From Histomonas meleagridis (taxonomy: Eukaryota; Parabasalia; Tritrichomonadida; Dientamoebidae), in assembly GCA_020186115.1 (NCBI GenBank), contig WSYJ01000036.1:1302001-1366000 (forward strand): DNA of 64,000 bases. The letters are read 5' to 3'. Each line of letters starts with the position of its first letter. Within the stretch, counting starts at the first letter, position 1. Position numbers and translations under genes: made by a program. The notes beneath the pieces were generated by a model that saw only the letters and a list, made by a program, of their open reading frames with translations, had not been told where the DNA came from and did no database searches. Shown here piece after piece: positions 18,949 through 28,925 of this stretch.

Positions 18949-19365
18949 GTAAATGATGTTAAAGATGATTTGATTTGTGTTTTGGATGTTGCGTAATTAT
19001 TATGTGTGTTATGAAATGGGAAATATAGCAAATGTCAATTAACTTTATGATGGAATTATCATTGTTGTTAATGGATGGAACTGAGTAAATGATGTTAAAA
19101 ATGATTTGATTTGTGTTTTGGATGTTGCGTAATTATTATGTGGTGTTATGAAATGGGAAATATCGCAAATGTCAATTAACTTTATGATGGAATTATCATT
19201 GTTTTTAATATATGGAACTGAGTAAATGATGTTAAAGATAATTTGATTTGTCTTAAAAATATTTTTAACATTGCGTTAATTATATGATATTCTTCTTAAA
19301 AGAAAAATTATCGCAACTGTAAATTAGCTTGATAAATGGAATTATCATTGTTCTTAATAGATGGA
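18941..19365 (+). repeat. Tandem triplication of the 3' end of the BRE1-like gene
   Basis: GGAACTGAGTAAATG, which contains the gene's stop codon, begins at 18941 and recurs at 19077 and 19214. This gives periods of 136 and 137 bp. The first two copies are nearly identical and the third has diverged, ending near 19365. The unit holds the last codon, stop and 3' flank (TGTTGCGTAATTATTATG, GTCAATTAACTTTATGATGG). From 19366 to 19699 there is only AT-rich spacer. Confidence 0.9.
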
Positions 19366-19699
19366 TCATGGATTACCGCCATGCATTAGCTTTGAATTGG
19401 TTTTGTTGTATTCCAGATAGTAAATTATAGCTATAAGTGAAAAAACAATCTACAGGAATCGATTTCAAATATTTGTTGAAACTTTATATGATATTTAAAA
19501 TATTTTTTTTTATTACAAATTGAAAATTCTAAAATATTAATACATTTATTTGTTATATTATTTTTTACTTTCTTATTTTCTTATATTTATTCCATGAAAA
19601 AATTCTTAAATATTTTGAAGTGTTTGACCCTTACAATAAAAAAATATAAATGGTGAAAATGTTTAATTCGAATCATAAAAGTTTTATCTAAAACTAAAA

Positions 19700-20308
19700 T
19701 TACTTCTTGCTATCATTTGATAAATATGCATTCAAATCAAACATTCCAATGTTAGATAAAAATGAATACTTAGAAATATTAGTTGCAAAAGTATCGAAAT
19801 CAATAGTTCCTTTTTTATCAGGATCAAAGTTTTGAACTGTTGTTTCAACTAAAACTTTTATTTGATCATTAGGAAGATATGCCATTTTTCTATGTGCAAT
19901 AAGTAACATAATTTCTCTAAGATCAGTTGTTTTTATAATGCCATCTTTGTCAAGATCGAATAGATTGAATCCAAATTTCAATCTTTCCATTGGAGATGCC
20001 CTTTCGCAAATAGAAGAAAATCCCTGAATAAATTCTATAAAATCAATAGCACCATCACCATTCAGATCAAATGCTGCAAATACATATTCAGCTAATTCCA
20101 AACTTGAAATACCAAAAATATCTTTAAAACATTGTACTTTAATTCCAGGATTATGTTTATATTCTTTAACAAAACCTTTAAATTTAGTATAAAATATTTT
20201 GATTTCATCAGCTGTAAAGTGTGTTGATTCAACCAAATCTTCAAGCATTTTGTTTGTAAGTTTCTCTTTTTTAAATATTAAAGAAATTTTACTTCCACTA
20301 CTTCCCAT
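19700..20308 (-). CDS. EF-hand calcium-binding protein, calcineurin B/CBL/NCS-like
   Basis: The protein has 202 residues from the ATG at 20306-20308; three upstream codons are open only from a TTG. It starts MGSSGSK, a typical N-myristoylation sequence. Helix FTADEIKIFYTKF is a degenerate first hand. Three canonical loops follow: DLNGDGAIDFIE, DLDKDGIIKTTD and DPDKKGTIDFDT. Length, a degenerate EF1 and myristoyl start match calcineurin B, CBL and neuronal calcium sensor proteins, which regulate a phosphatase or kinase partner at membranes. The partner is not identifiable here. AACGGT-type boxes lie well upstream (20446-20490). Confidence 0.88.
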   Translation of the reverse strand: MGSSGSKISLIFKKEKLTNKMLEDLVESTHFTADEIKIFYTKFKGFVKEYKHNPGIKVQCFKDIFGISSLELAEYVFAAFDLNGDGAIDFIEFIQGFSSICERASPMERLKFGFNLFDLDKDGIIKTTDLREIMLLIAHRKMAYLPNDQIKVLVETTVQNFDPDKKGTIDFDTFATNISKYSFLSNIGMFDLNAYLSNDSKK

Positions 20309-21200
20309 ATAAAGCAAATGATTTTAATAAAAAGATAAAAACATGGGAATTCAAATTGACATAAATATTCTATTCAAATGAAAAAGCAAATTTTATGGAT
20401 TTTAATTTTCAAAAAAGATGTTGATGAAATGAGACAGATTTTGTTTAAACGGTACCCAGAAAACAAGAAATGACAAACGGTAAAAACGGTTTTATTTATC
20501 CAAATAATTGACTGCGGCAAAAAATTTGAAAGCATTATTAAGAAGTAAATGGATGCTTCCATTTTCCTTCGGCAAATACATTAAATATCATTTGGAAGGA
20601 ACAACAAAATACCATATACAAAATCATATAACATATGTTTTTGTTAATAAATCTGATCTCAATTTTTTTTAACTGATTATTCTTCAACATAGGCTGTAAA
20701 TTTATTAATTATCTGGATTATATATATATATATATATAAGTTTTTAATTTCTCGTTACTTAATTTTATGTTATCTGTTGCAACAAAATGTGATGGAACAA
20801 GAATTAAGATTAAAATGTCAGGTAAAATATGAATAATAGAACCTAAATAAATGTTGATCATCATTTTGCAGAATATAAATCAATATAAGTAGGAGTAATA
20901 TTTGGAAAAATACTCGCCATCTCCTTATTTAATTTCTAATAGTGACAAAATACTAACGAATATCGACATTTTTTTTTCGTTTATGATAATCCCTGGTATC
21001 GATGCATCAAAAGCCATTCCAATTATAAAATTTTGATTTAAGTCTCAATTATGTCCAATTTTTTAAAAATGAATTAAAGAATTCTAGAAAATAAAAATAA
21101 TATTATACATTTTCTGTAAATTATTTTTGGTTACAAGAAATTTTTGTTTGATATGGAGATTTATATCTGGTCGAATGAAAAACCGTTTCTTCAATTTTGA
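20309..21200. other. Divergent intergenic region with a TA microsatellite
   Basis: Holds AAACGGT-like boxes (about 20446-20490) upstream of the EF-hand gene, a (TA)n tract near 20718-20739, and AACCGTT at 21181-21187 just before the next gene. No ORF is recognisable. Confidence 0.45.
21181..21187 (+). promoter_or_regulatory. AACCGTT motif before the membrane protein gene
   Basis: AAAACCGTTT lies 14 bp upstream of the ATG at 21201. Confidence 0.45.
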
Positions 21201-22148
21201 ATGCATTCAAATATCAGAAAAAGAATTTTTCGAATGATTCTTTTATATACTCTTCTAGTAAGTGGAAAAGGCTGTAATATCAGCGATGTAAAATACGCTA
21301 TGTTACGTTTACCTTCTTTTTTTCGCTTAAAATTACAATTGAGGCTATCAAATATATATCAAGATTGTAGTTTATCTCAATTAACTCGCTTCTTGCCAAT
21401 AGCTATATTTCTCTTCTGTTTACTTTGCGTTTTTTGGCTTATAAAGTTAGTACGAAATCGTCAATATCGAACCAAAATGCATTATCTTATTACGATTTAT
21501 TATGGATTATGTATTATTTCATGTTGCCTTGATTATCGTATTCAATATAAAACGAATGAAGGTGAATCAATTTCTAATTTTATAACAAATTCATCATCTT
21601 TTATTCGGGTTCTAGTTTCAACCTATGGTCCAATAATACTTTTTTTAGTTTCTCTTGGTTATGATCTCATTACAAATGAAATTCCCTTATTTGAATTTAT
21701 TATTTTCATTCTTTTAATTTTACGATTTAATTTAACCAGAGATTTCATTTCTAATATTTTTGTCGGGCCCATCCAAAAGCTAATTGACATACCAAATATT
21801 TTATTGCTGTATTTTCTTATTCTCCGATCAACAAAATCCGGTGGAAGAAAATTTTCGGAGTTATTTACAAACGATGAAATGGAATACAATTACATATATC
21901 CGACCATTGTTTCGTCGAAATACATTACGTTTATAACATTTTTATCAACGTTTCTTTTGATCATATTATATACATTTGTGAAAACATTTTTGTTCGCAAG
22001 ATGTGCGCTGCACTCGATGCACTTGTTGTTCTGCTTCTTTTTGTATAGAGTTTTCATTGTGAGCTATAAAAAATTAACAAAAACAGAAATATTGTTTAAT
22101 TTGGATCCGGAAATCGCTGTGTCTTCAGTTGTGAACCAATACCAATGA
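21201..22148 (+). CDS. Multi-span membrane protein of unknown function
   Basis: I do not recognise the family. The 315-residue protein has a hydrophobic N-terminus (ILLYTLLVSGKG) that could be a signal sequence; an alternative start is Met12. Further spans lie at about 67-84 (LPIAIFLFCLLCVFWLIKL), 94-110, 138-155, 165-175, 195-208, 243-262 and 268-285. Charged loops are short. The C-terminus (EIAVSSVVNQYQ) is probably cytosolic. It is flanked by a calcium sensor and a lipid-transfer protein, but nothing indicates co-regulation. A promoter box 14 bp from the ATG supports this start. Confidence 0.6.
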   Translation: MHSNIRKRIFRMILLYTLLVSGKGCNISDVKYAMLRLPSFFRLKLQLRLSNIYQDCSLSQLTRFLPIAIFLFCLLCVFWLIKLVRNRQYRTKMHYLITIYYGLCIISCCLDYRIQYKTNEGESISNFITNSSSFIRVLVSTYGPIILFLVSLGYDLITNEIPLFEFIIFILLILRFNLTRDFISNIFVGPIQKLIDIPNILLLYFLILRSTKSGGRKFSELFTNDEMEYNYIYPTIVSSKYITFITFLSTFLLIILYTFVKTFLFARCALHSMHLLFCFFLYRVFIVSYKKLTKTEILFNLDPEIAVSSVVNQYQ

Positions 22149-22638
22149 GATATTTCTGTTTTTTTTATATCTCTTATTAAACCATTCTCTCTAGTTAAAA
22201 TTTTGTGTTTTTAAAGCTGAAAATTGTTTTTAATAAAAATTCAAAAAATTATTTTAACTTCTCATATTAGTACATGTGTTATTGACTTATAAACAAGAAT
22301 AACTTGTGCTGCTTCCATTTTAAGTTGGCTTGACAATTAGGCACATTCACATTTCCAATTTCAATAATTCCCATCAATGAAAAGCATAAAAGTTGTTAGA
22401 TCACATTAAATAAATTCGAAAAATTAATACTTTCACTATCAAGATTCTCTATAAATTACATGCATATCAAGTTAACGATCATTTATTATGTTATACATTG
22501 CATAGGTTTCAATGAATGAAATATTAATATCATCAAACATTTGCATTGAAACGAAACGACAAATTTAACAAAGCAAAAAAATTTTCTGTTTCTATTCACT
22601 TAACTTTTTACTGATGTTCCGTCAACACAGTATTTAAT
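22149..22638. other. Convergent intergenic region
   Basis: AT-rich, with no recognisable feature. Confidence 0.35.
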
Positions 22639-23937
22639 TTAATTTAATATATTAACATTTGTTCTGTGGATTGCGTTTTCTGTCTCTTCCTGTATTTCCT
22701 TTATTGTCTTTGTCACTCCTTCGTCCAGTGCCATTTGTATCAGCTTCGGCCTTTCGAATGGCGGCGGCATTGTCTGCGGCGGCTCGCTCTCGTCATACGG
22801 CTGCAAGTTCAAGTCGTTTGGCACATATCTTTTCGTTTCTTCGTCGAAGTGGAATGCCTGATATTGCCATTCGAGATTATTCTGTTCGAAGAACTCGCGT
22901 TCTTTTCTTTGTTTCTCTTCGAGCGCATATTTATGATTTGTGGCATTAATGGTGTCATCTTTCTTGAGATATAATGAAACATATTTCCAAAGATTTTGTG
23001 ACTCATATTCACTTTGTTCTTCAAGTGGTGGCGCAACAATCTGAAGTGGAATAGAAAAACGAACATTAAATGGTATAAAGGTTTGTTGCTTACGTGAATC
23101 TTTCACACGCATGTGAGTTGACCAGCGACCCTCAAACGATATGGGACCGTTACGGGCAAAGGGTAATTCAGGGGTAAAAATATAACCGTTAAATCTGTTG
23201 CCGCGCTTTTCAAAAATCCCTTTGGAAAGAAAGTTGATGATGGAAGTGACACCCGTTTGAATGCAGCGAATACGAACAGTACCAACAATTTCCATACGAA
23301 GTCGACCAAAAATTAAACCACAACCATACATATCAGGAAAATTAAACTCATAAGTTTCCCCTATTTTGGTTAACTCAAGGTTAACACGTGTATTCTCATG
23401 ATCCATTTTGGCTGCAACAGAATTACCGAGAAATTGTGATCGCATTTCTGTATGACCCCAAACTATAACACCGCCTTTACGATCACAATAATGAAAAGCA
23501 GAGATTGGCGGATGATGAGAAACTTGTTCTGCAATATATGTACCAATGATTTCATTATCTTGTGATATTAAAGCTGACCTAAACACCTCACCAAGAAGAG
23601 AATTGTATGGTTTTCGAGGTGCACGAGGTGAAAGATGGAAACCAGATACAATCCATGTGACTAGATGAAGACAACGAAGCATTGGATCAGGTTCTGTTTC
23701 AATTTGTCTTAGAATATCTGCATGAGCCATCCAATCTGTGAATCTTTGTATTGTTGATCGAGTTTCAAGAAAATAAGTAGGAAGATTAATACGTGATAAA
23801 CTCATTCCAATATGAAGTTGCTTCATCAAATGCCACACAATGGACCACTTTTGAGGAGGAATTTCTTCTTCTTCGAAATCATCAAGTTGATCAAATTGAT
23901 CTAAATTGATGTCTGCTTCAGAGTTTTCCTTCTTCAT
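22639..23937 (-). CDS. Oxysterol-binding protein-related protein (ORD only)
   Basis: The protein has 432 residues from the ATG at 23935-23937. An ATG 16 codons further 5' exists, but AACCGTT (23943-23949) lies between them and looks like the promoter box. The ORD signature EQVSHHPP (about 137-144) and the lid-side block RKPYNSLLGEVF (about 108-119) are clear. The family moves sterols or phosphoinositides between membranes at contact sites. No PH domain or ankyrins are present, so it is a short ORP with an acidic N-terminus (DQLDDFEEEE) and a C-terminal helix. The last part of the gene is richer in G+C than the middle. Confidence 0.93.
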   Translation of the reverse strand: MKKENSEADINLDQFDQLDDFEEEEIPPQKWSIVWHLMKQLHIGMSLSRINLPTYFLETRSTIQRFTDWMAHADILRQIETEPDPMLRCLHLVTWIVSGFHLSPRAPRKPYNSLLGEVFRSALISQDNEIIGTYIAEQVSHHPPISAFHYCDRKGGVIVWGHTEMRSQFLGNSVAAKMDHENTRVNLELTKIGETYEFNFPDMYGCGLIFGRLRMEIVGTVRIRCIQTGVTSIINFLSKGIFEKRGNRFNGYIFTPELPFARNGPISFEGRWSTHMRVKDSRKQQTFIPFNVRFSIPLQIVAPPLEEQSEYESQNLWKYVSLYLKKDDTINATNHKYALEEKQRKEREFFEQNNLEWQYQAFHFDEETKRYVPNDLNLQPYDESEPPQTMPPPFERPKLIQMALDEGVTKTIKEIQEETENAIHRTNVNILN

Positions 23938-23942
23938 TTTAA

Positions 23943-23949
23943 AACCGTT
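23943..23949 (-). promoter_or_regulatory. AACCGTT motif deciding the ORP start
   Basis: It lies 6 bp before the ATG at 23937 and inside the longer open frame, which favours the shorter protein. Confidence 0.45.
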
Positions 23950-24568
23950 TTCAATCGAATAAAAATTGACAAATTCACATTTCATAACTTTTGAATGGAT
24001 TGAATAAACCTTTTTGTGAAGGGTGTTTAATAAAAATTGTTACTTGAGTGGCTACAAAGTGAATATAAAAAGAAGATTCAATAAGCATATAGAAATAATT
24101 GAATACTAAAGTCTGCGTTGGTCATTCCTATCAACTTTTTGATTTCGACTTTCAAAGAAATCGATCACATCGAGTTATTGGCTTGCTCCTTTGTGTTTTT
24201 GATTACTGAAGATTTTAACTATGAAGATCAATGATTTCATCATTTAAATACAGTTTTTATTTTGGAATTATTATTTAATTAGTAGCTTACTAATTAGTTG
24301 AGTACTATGACATTTACCATTTTAAGCTTTTTGCTCTCTTTCAATGGGGTGTTTCAGCTAATCTAACTGATGATGCGTAATTTTTCATTCATTTTCAAAA
24401 TCCCATTTTCAACACTAATTATTTGTCTAGTATAATGTGTATCTAAAAGACACTGGTCTGTGATAGCAATAAAAGGGAAAAAGATGTTCAATTGAGGTTC
24501 AAAACTTTTTTATAAATAAAAGCATTTATGTAATATTTTGTAAATAACCTTTATTACCAAGGTTAAAG
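23950..24568. other. Intergenic region without recognisable genes
   Basis: AT-rich. It ends at the inverted-repeat element. Confidence 0.35.
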
Positions 24569-25103
24569 TAGACTCTTTCATTGCCACCTGAAATTCTATA
24601 AATATGGAAGCATATATGCAAAAAAATGGCAACACATTTTTTGTAAAAATGACTACAAAAAAACACTATCGGGCGGTTATTATCGTAATCACAAAAAGTT
24701 GTTATCATATAAAAGTGACTTTTTCCATTCGTTCGACTAACTTCGACATTTGACACAATAATTTATTTGTCAATATTTTTCTTTGCTTATTCAAATATGG
24801 TAACAAACTTAGTCAAATTTCGAAATCAGTGAAAAATCAAATTTTATTAGAAATTTTGAAAAATAACAATATTTCTACTACTGCTGTGATATCAAGAGTT
24901 ATCAAGAATCAAGCAAAACATTAATTTTATTATCAAAAGAAGAATGCAAAAAAGTCACTTTTATATGATAACAACTTTTGTGATTACGATAATAACCGCC
25001 CCGATAGAGTTTTTTTGTAGTCATTTTTACAAAAAATGTGTTGCCATTTTTTTGCATACTTGCTTCCATTTTAATAGAATTTAAGTGGCAATGAAAGAGT
25101 TTA
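24569..25103. mobile_element. MITE-like element with about 153-bp terminal inverted repeats
   Basis: The left arm 24571-24724 and the right arm 24949-25101 are near-perfect reverse complements, differing at only a handful of positions. They enclose a loop of about 225 bp without coding capacity. Tips read TAGACTCTTTCATTGCCAC and, inverted, TAAACTCTTTCATTGCCAC. The bordering TA fits Tc1/mariner-type integration. Similar tips occur at 98-99, 27916-27917 and 28727-28728. This looks like a non-autonomous foldback/MITE element. Confidence 0.75.
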
Positions 25104-25984
25104 AAACGTGCTTGTGTTCTTTTGAATATTAAATATAAGGCATATTATTAATTTTGTAATATTGAGTATATTATAAATCATATTGTGTTAATCTTATAAT
25201 ATTGATTTTATGTTATTTATTTTTAATCTTATGATATTGAATATATGTTGTTGATTATATTGTGTCGATCTTATTATATTGATTGCATGTTATTAATCAT
25301 GTAATATTTATTATATGTAATCATATTGTCCATATTCAATGTGAGTATTTTTTATGAATTAGAGAATATGTTGATTTTTACTGAGTTATAAACCATAAAT
25401 ATCTATGTTAACATTACTCATTTTTGTTGGAAAGCTCCACAACTATATGTAGATTTTATGAAATTTATTGAATGTGCAAATAATTAAGTTCTATTTCATA
25501 AATGCAAAGTTCTATTGGTATATTGTGCTGTAAAAAAAATCTATTTTAAAATTATTATCACATTAATTTTAATTTCATTTTCCTACAATTTAACAATATA
25601 ATCTTTTGTTGAATATAATCTCATAAAAGTAGTTGTTAATCAAAAACATATAAAATCTATTAAAATTATTACCAAAAAATTCATATTTATTATGGTAAAT
25701 TCTAAAAGTATATCATTTTAATATGCTTACTACAGATTCCAAGCAAGTTAAAGTTTTGCAAGTAACTTTCTTAAAATGGAAAATGAACTGTTTCTTTTTC
25801 TAAACGATGATGCAACTGATGAAATTCTTATTATATAAGAAAGAAATACCTTAAGAACAATTGTAGATGTAAAAATCAATGAAATCAAATATATTCTTAT
25901 AAAAATCCTGTATGATCTTTGTAATGTTGTTTCCAACAATTTTTTGTAGTTTTTCTTATAATACACTTTAAAATATTATTGTGC
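25104..25984. other. Low-complexity AT-rich region with degenerate tandem repeats
   Basis: Between about 25135 and 25340 the motif TTAATCTTATAATATTGA...TATGTTATT recurs imperfectly four or more times. The rest is AT-rich with no supported gene. Confidence 0.5.
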
Positions 25985-26508
25985 TTATGTATTTAAGTTT
26001 TGCTTTGTGATTATATTTGTTAATAGGTAAAATCTATAATGTATATTGCGATTTTGATGATTTTCATATGTTTGAATGTTTATATCAACTTTTGTTTTGG
26101 TACAATTATTTCGATTGTTTTCTGCGGACATTTGATCTTTGAGTTGATTTTGATTATTAGCAATACTCGCTTCATCTCTATTTCTTGTTGTAAATGAAGG
26201 TTTAATGTTTATAGAAGAGGAATCTGAATTGGAATTTTCATTTGTACTTTTTCCAAGAAGTAAATTTACTATTTTTATGTAACCATTTTGTTGTGCAATT
26301 TGAATTGCAGTAAAATATTATTAAAACATATATAAAATTATAAAAATGAATATTTTTTGCATTAACATCAATTCCTTTATCTAAAAGTAATTTTATTATT
26401 TCTATATTATTATTTCTAACTGCTATATGAAGTGCTGTTTCAAATTATTAAAACATATTCCAAATTATTAAAACATATTCCAAATTATTAAAACATGTTC
26501 CAAATTTT
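25985..26508 (-). repeat. Ankyrin blocks and C-terminal segment of locus 2
   Basis: Two ankyrin blocks follow the main ORF: TALHIAVRNNNIEIIKLLLD, and TAIQIAQQNGYIKIVNLLLG near 26315. The second runs in frame into a Ser/Asn/Gln-rich tail of nearly 90 residues, ending at a stop at 25985-25987. The first spacer holds three exact or near-exact 20-bp repeats (26441-26500, CAAATTATTAAAACATATTC). The second spacer is only about 43 nt. Both contain TTTTAATAAT on the coding strand. The long open tail suggests the downstream blocks are really expressed. Confidence 0.65.
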
Positions 26509-27740
26509 TCAAATGAATATATTTTGATTAACATCAATTCCTTTTTGTTCTAAAACATATTTCACAAGTTCAACATTTCCTGATTCTAAGGCAAATGGCA
26601 AAATATTTTTTGGAATTTGATTCTTTTGAAGGAAATATTTTACTAAATACAAATTTCCATTTCTTGCTGATTCGTTTATATTATCAGCATAAATATCAAT
26701 TCCTTTTTCTGCCAAAAATGCTAAAATTTCATAATTATCTTTTTTAATACAAAAACTTACCAAATCTTTAGTTTTATCTTCAGACATTTTTGGTATTGAT
26801 TGTATTTTTTCCAATTCATTTTCATAAATATATTTAAAGATATCATTTCGATGAAATTCAATTGCAGTTTCATATGCACCTTCAAATGATGAATGATTCT
26901 GTATACACAAATGAATAATTTCTTCATTTCCACCTGCAACTGCATATTTACCTGTATTTGTTATATTTGAATTATTCATAAGTAAATATTTGAAACATTT
27001 AATTGATCCAAAGAATGCTGCATAATCAATTAATGTAACATTTTCTTGATTAATGAATGAACACCTTTCATAAAGTGATGGCTTTATTGTCTGATTAAAA
27101 TCAAAGTTTGTTTGTGATGATATTTCTTGAAGTTTTTCTATTTCATCATTCCGAATTGTTTGCGCAATTTCATTTGGATTAAAACCTTCTTTAATATACT
27201 TCTTATGGAGCTCCCAATCATTTTTCGAAAGTTCTTCATAATGATCTTTAAAGTACTTTTCTATTGGATCATTTCTATATGCCATATGGTTTTGATTTTC
27301 TTTTTCTGTTTTATAATGAGCAAAATATCTCGATTTAATTTTTTTGGTGATATTTTTATCAATCAAATTTTGTTCAATTAGTTTCTCGATTAAATAATAT
27401 GATTCTTGTGTGTTAATTTTAGATATACGTTTGATAAAAATTGGGGTTGGTTTAACAATATTTTGATTAATTTCTTCTTCTTTCGTTTGAAGTGTTTTTA
27501 AAAAATTTAAGTAAATATCAAATTCATGGTTTGATGATGAAAAAGCATTGTAAATGATGCTAATTTTAATGATATTAAATGTGTAGGGAAAATTTGAATC
27601 AAAATATCCCAATACTTTTTAACTGAAACCTGAAAATTTTCTTCGGTTAAACTGAGTATCGTTTTCTCAAGCTCACTTAGGAATTTCAAGTAGGGTGATA
27701 AATTATTCAAATTTTTATCTTTTGTGCTTATGGCATGCAT
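26509..27740 (-). CDS. DUF3447/ankyrin-repeat protein, locus 2, with a 5' frameshift
   Basis: The main frame (26509 to about 27612) encodes about 367 residues with the family signature SKNDWELHKKYIKEGFNPNE, RNDEIEKLQEISSQTNFDF, LIDYAAFFGSIKCFKYLLMN and C-terminal ankyrins. It has no ATG at its 5' end. The family N-terminus (MHAISTKDKN..., ATG at 27738-27740) is in another frame and meets the main frame near 27590-27612, where SVKKYWD in one frame continues as YFDSNFPYTF in the other. One indel there separates them. Either the gene is a recent pseudogene or the base is a sequencing error. The function is unknown, as for the other DUF3447 members. Confidence 0.7.
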
Positions 27741-28658
27741 GTGCTCTGGCGAAATCAAAGCCTTAAATAAAATTATGTAATTTCTGAAGTTTACGATTAT
27801 CACTTTTGACTTTTTGAGCGAAAACTGAAACCCGCAACGTTTAGGAAACAACGTATATTTGGGTGGTTACGAACCTGGTTTTGATGAGTGTTATTCAAAT
27901 ATGGCAATGATAGAGTAGCGGAAAAAACCCCTTTAAATCTAATAAATATATTTAGCATCAAAACTGTAAAGCAGAAATGCTTTGTAGCTCATTTTTGTCT
28001 AATTGCCAATTCATTCAAAGGTTGTTGATGTAAAAGTACTTGGCTCGAAATCCTGATTTGGATATTTTTTTTGCATTTTCGAAATATAAAATTATTAAAA
28101 ACATGATATTTTTGGTTTTTTAGAATAAAATAATTAATTAATGGCATGCAATTAATAAAATATCCAATAGTAATTGTTTAAATTGATCTTTTTTGGTTCT
28201 TTAGCAAAACAGGGCACCTGGATGGGTCCCTTCGGTCCCTCAATTTTTACTTATTTTTTGCATTTTATCATGAAAAGATTGTTTTATTAAACGATTTCCC
28301 ATCTGATAAAAGAACTGAAAGTTTTAGAATCTGTGATCTTATTCTTATTTCGCAAGATTAAAAATTGAATAGACTAATAGAAAATATTCAGATATATGAT
28401 GCTTTTTATTACTTTTTGTGAAATTTACTCCAGTTTTTCATAAAGGGACCCTTAAAGAAGTTTTTCCGGCTTAAAGGCATTTTTACCGGTTCTCTAGCTT
28501 TAAAACACAGCAACAGACTTAGTCAAAATGGCAACGAACTTCGTTAACTTATATTTATTTCAAAACCCATTCAAACACGGCGGCCAAACTTAGTTAACCA
28601 AACGATAAGACATAAAAAATTGTTTGGTTTATTTTTAAAAAAATAGCATTTCTGAAGG
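27741..28658. other. Intergenic region with transposon-end debris
   Basis: ATGGCAATGATAGAGTA at 27901-27917 matches the tip of the 24.6-kb element. A small inverted pair, GGGTCCCTT (about 28226) and AAGGGACCC (about 28442), lies further on. There is no supported gene. Confidence 0.4.
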
Positions 28659-28728
28659 AATTGTGATGTGAAAAATGATTGTTGCCATATGGCAATATGG
28701 TACGATTGCCCCATGTTGAAAGAGTCTA
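28659..28728. repeat. Terminal fragment of the same TA-flanked repeat as at position 1
   Basis: Shares TGTGAT, TGAAAAATGATTGTTGCCATATGGCAA-like text and the GAGTCTA tip with 1-99. It lies about 200 bp upstream of the eIF5 gene. Confidence 0.55.
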
Positions 28729-28846
28729 GATTAAAGCATATGTTCTTGTTTGTTTCTGTACTTAAAATAATGAATACTTACATGTTAGATTTGGGAAGAT
28801 TTGAAAAAATATTTTCAAGAAGTGACTTTAAATGATCATAAATAAA

Positions 28847-28854
28847 AACCGTTT
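28847..28854 (+). promoter_or_regulatory. AACCGTTT motif upstream of the eIF5 gene
   Basis: Located 72 bp before the ATG. It is further away than most copies of the motif, so its role at this gene is less certain. Confidence 0.3.
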
Positions 28855-28925
28855 ATGATTATGCAAAAGAAAAGTGACAAAACTTTATAGCCATACTTTA
28901 GGGGTGGTCAGGTACACATTTTCCA

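Noticed and set aside
20374-20562. 62-codon minus-strand ORF upstream of the EF-hand gene
   Set aside because: Contains the AACGGT-type boxes; more likely promoter DNA.
20718-20739. (TA)n tract as an origin or promoter
   Set aside because: Simple microsatellite; nothing ties it to a function.
22659-23309. Several plus- and minus-strand ORFs within the oxysterol-binding protein gene
   Set aside because: They overlap a strongly supported ORP reading frame.
24526-24756. 76-codon minus-strand ORF in the inverted-repeat element
   Set aside because: Lies mainly in one arm of the inverted repeat and has no counterpart domain; chance ORF.
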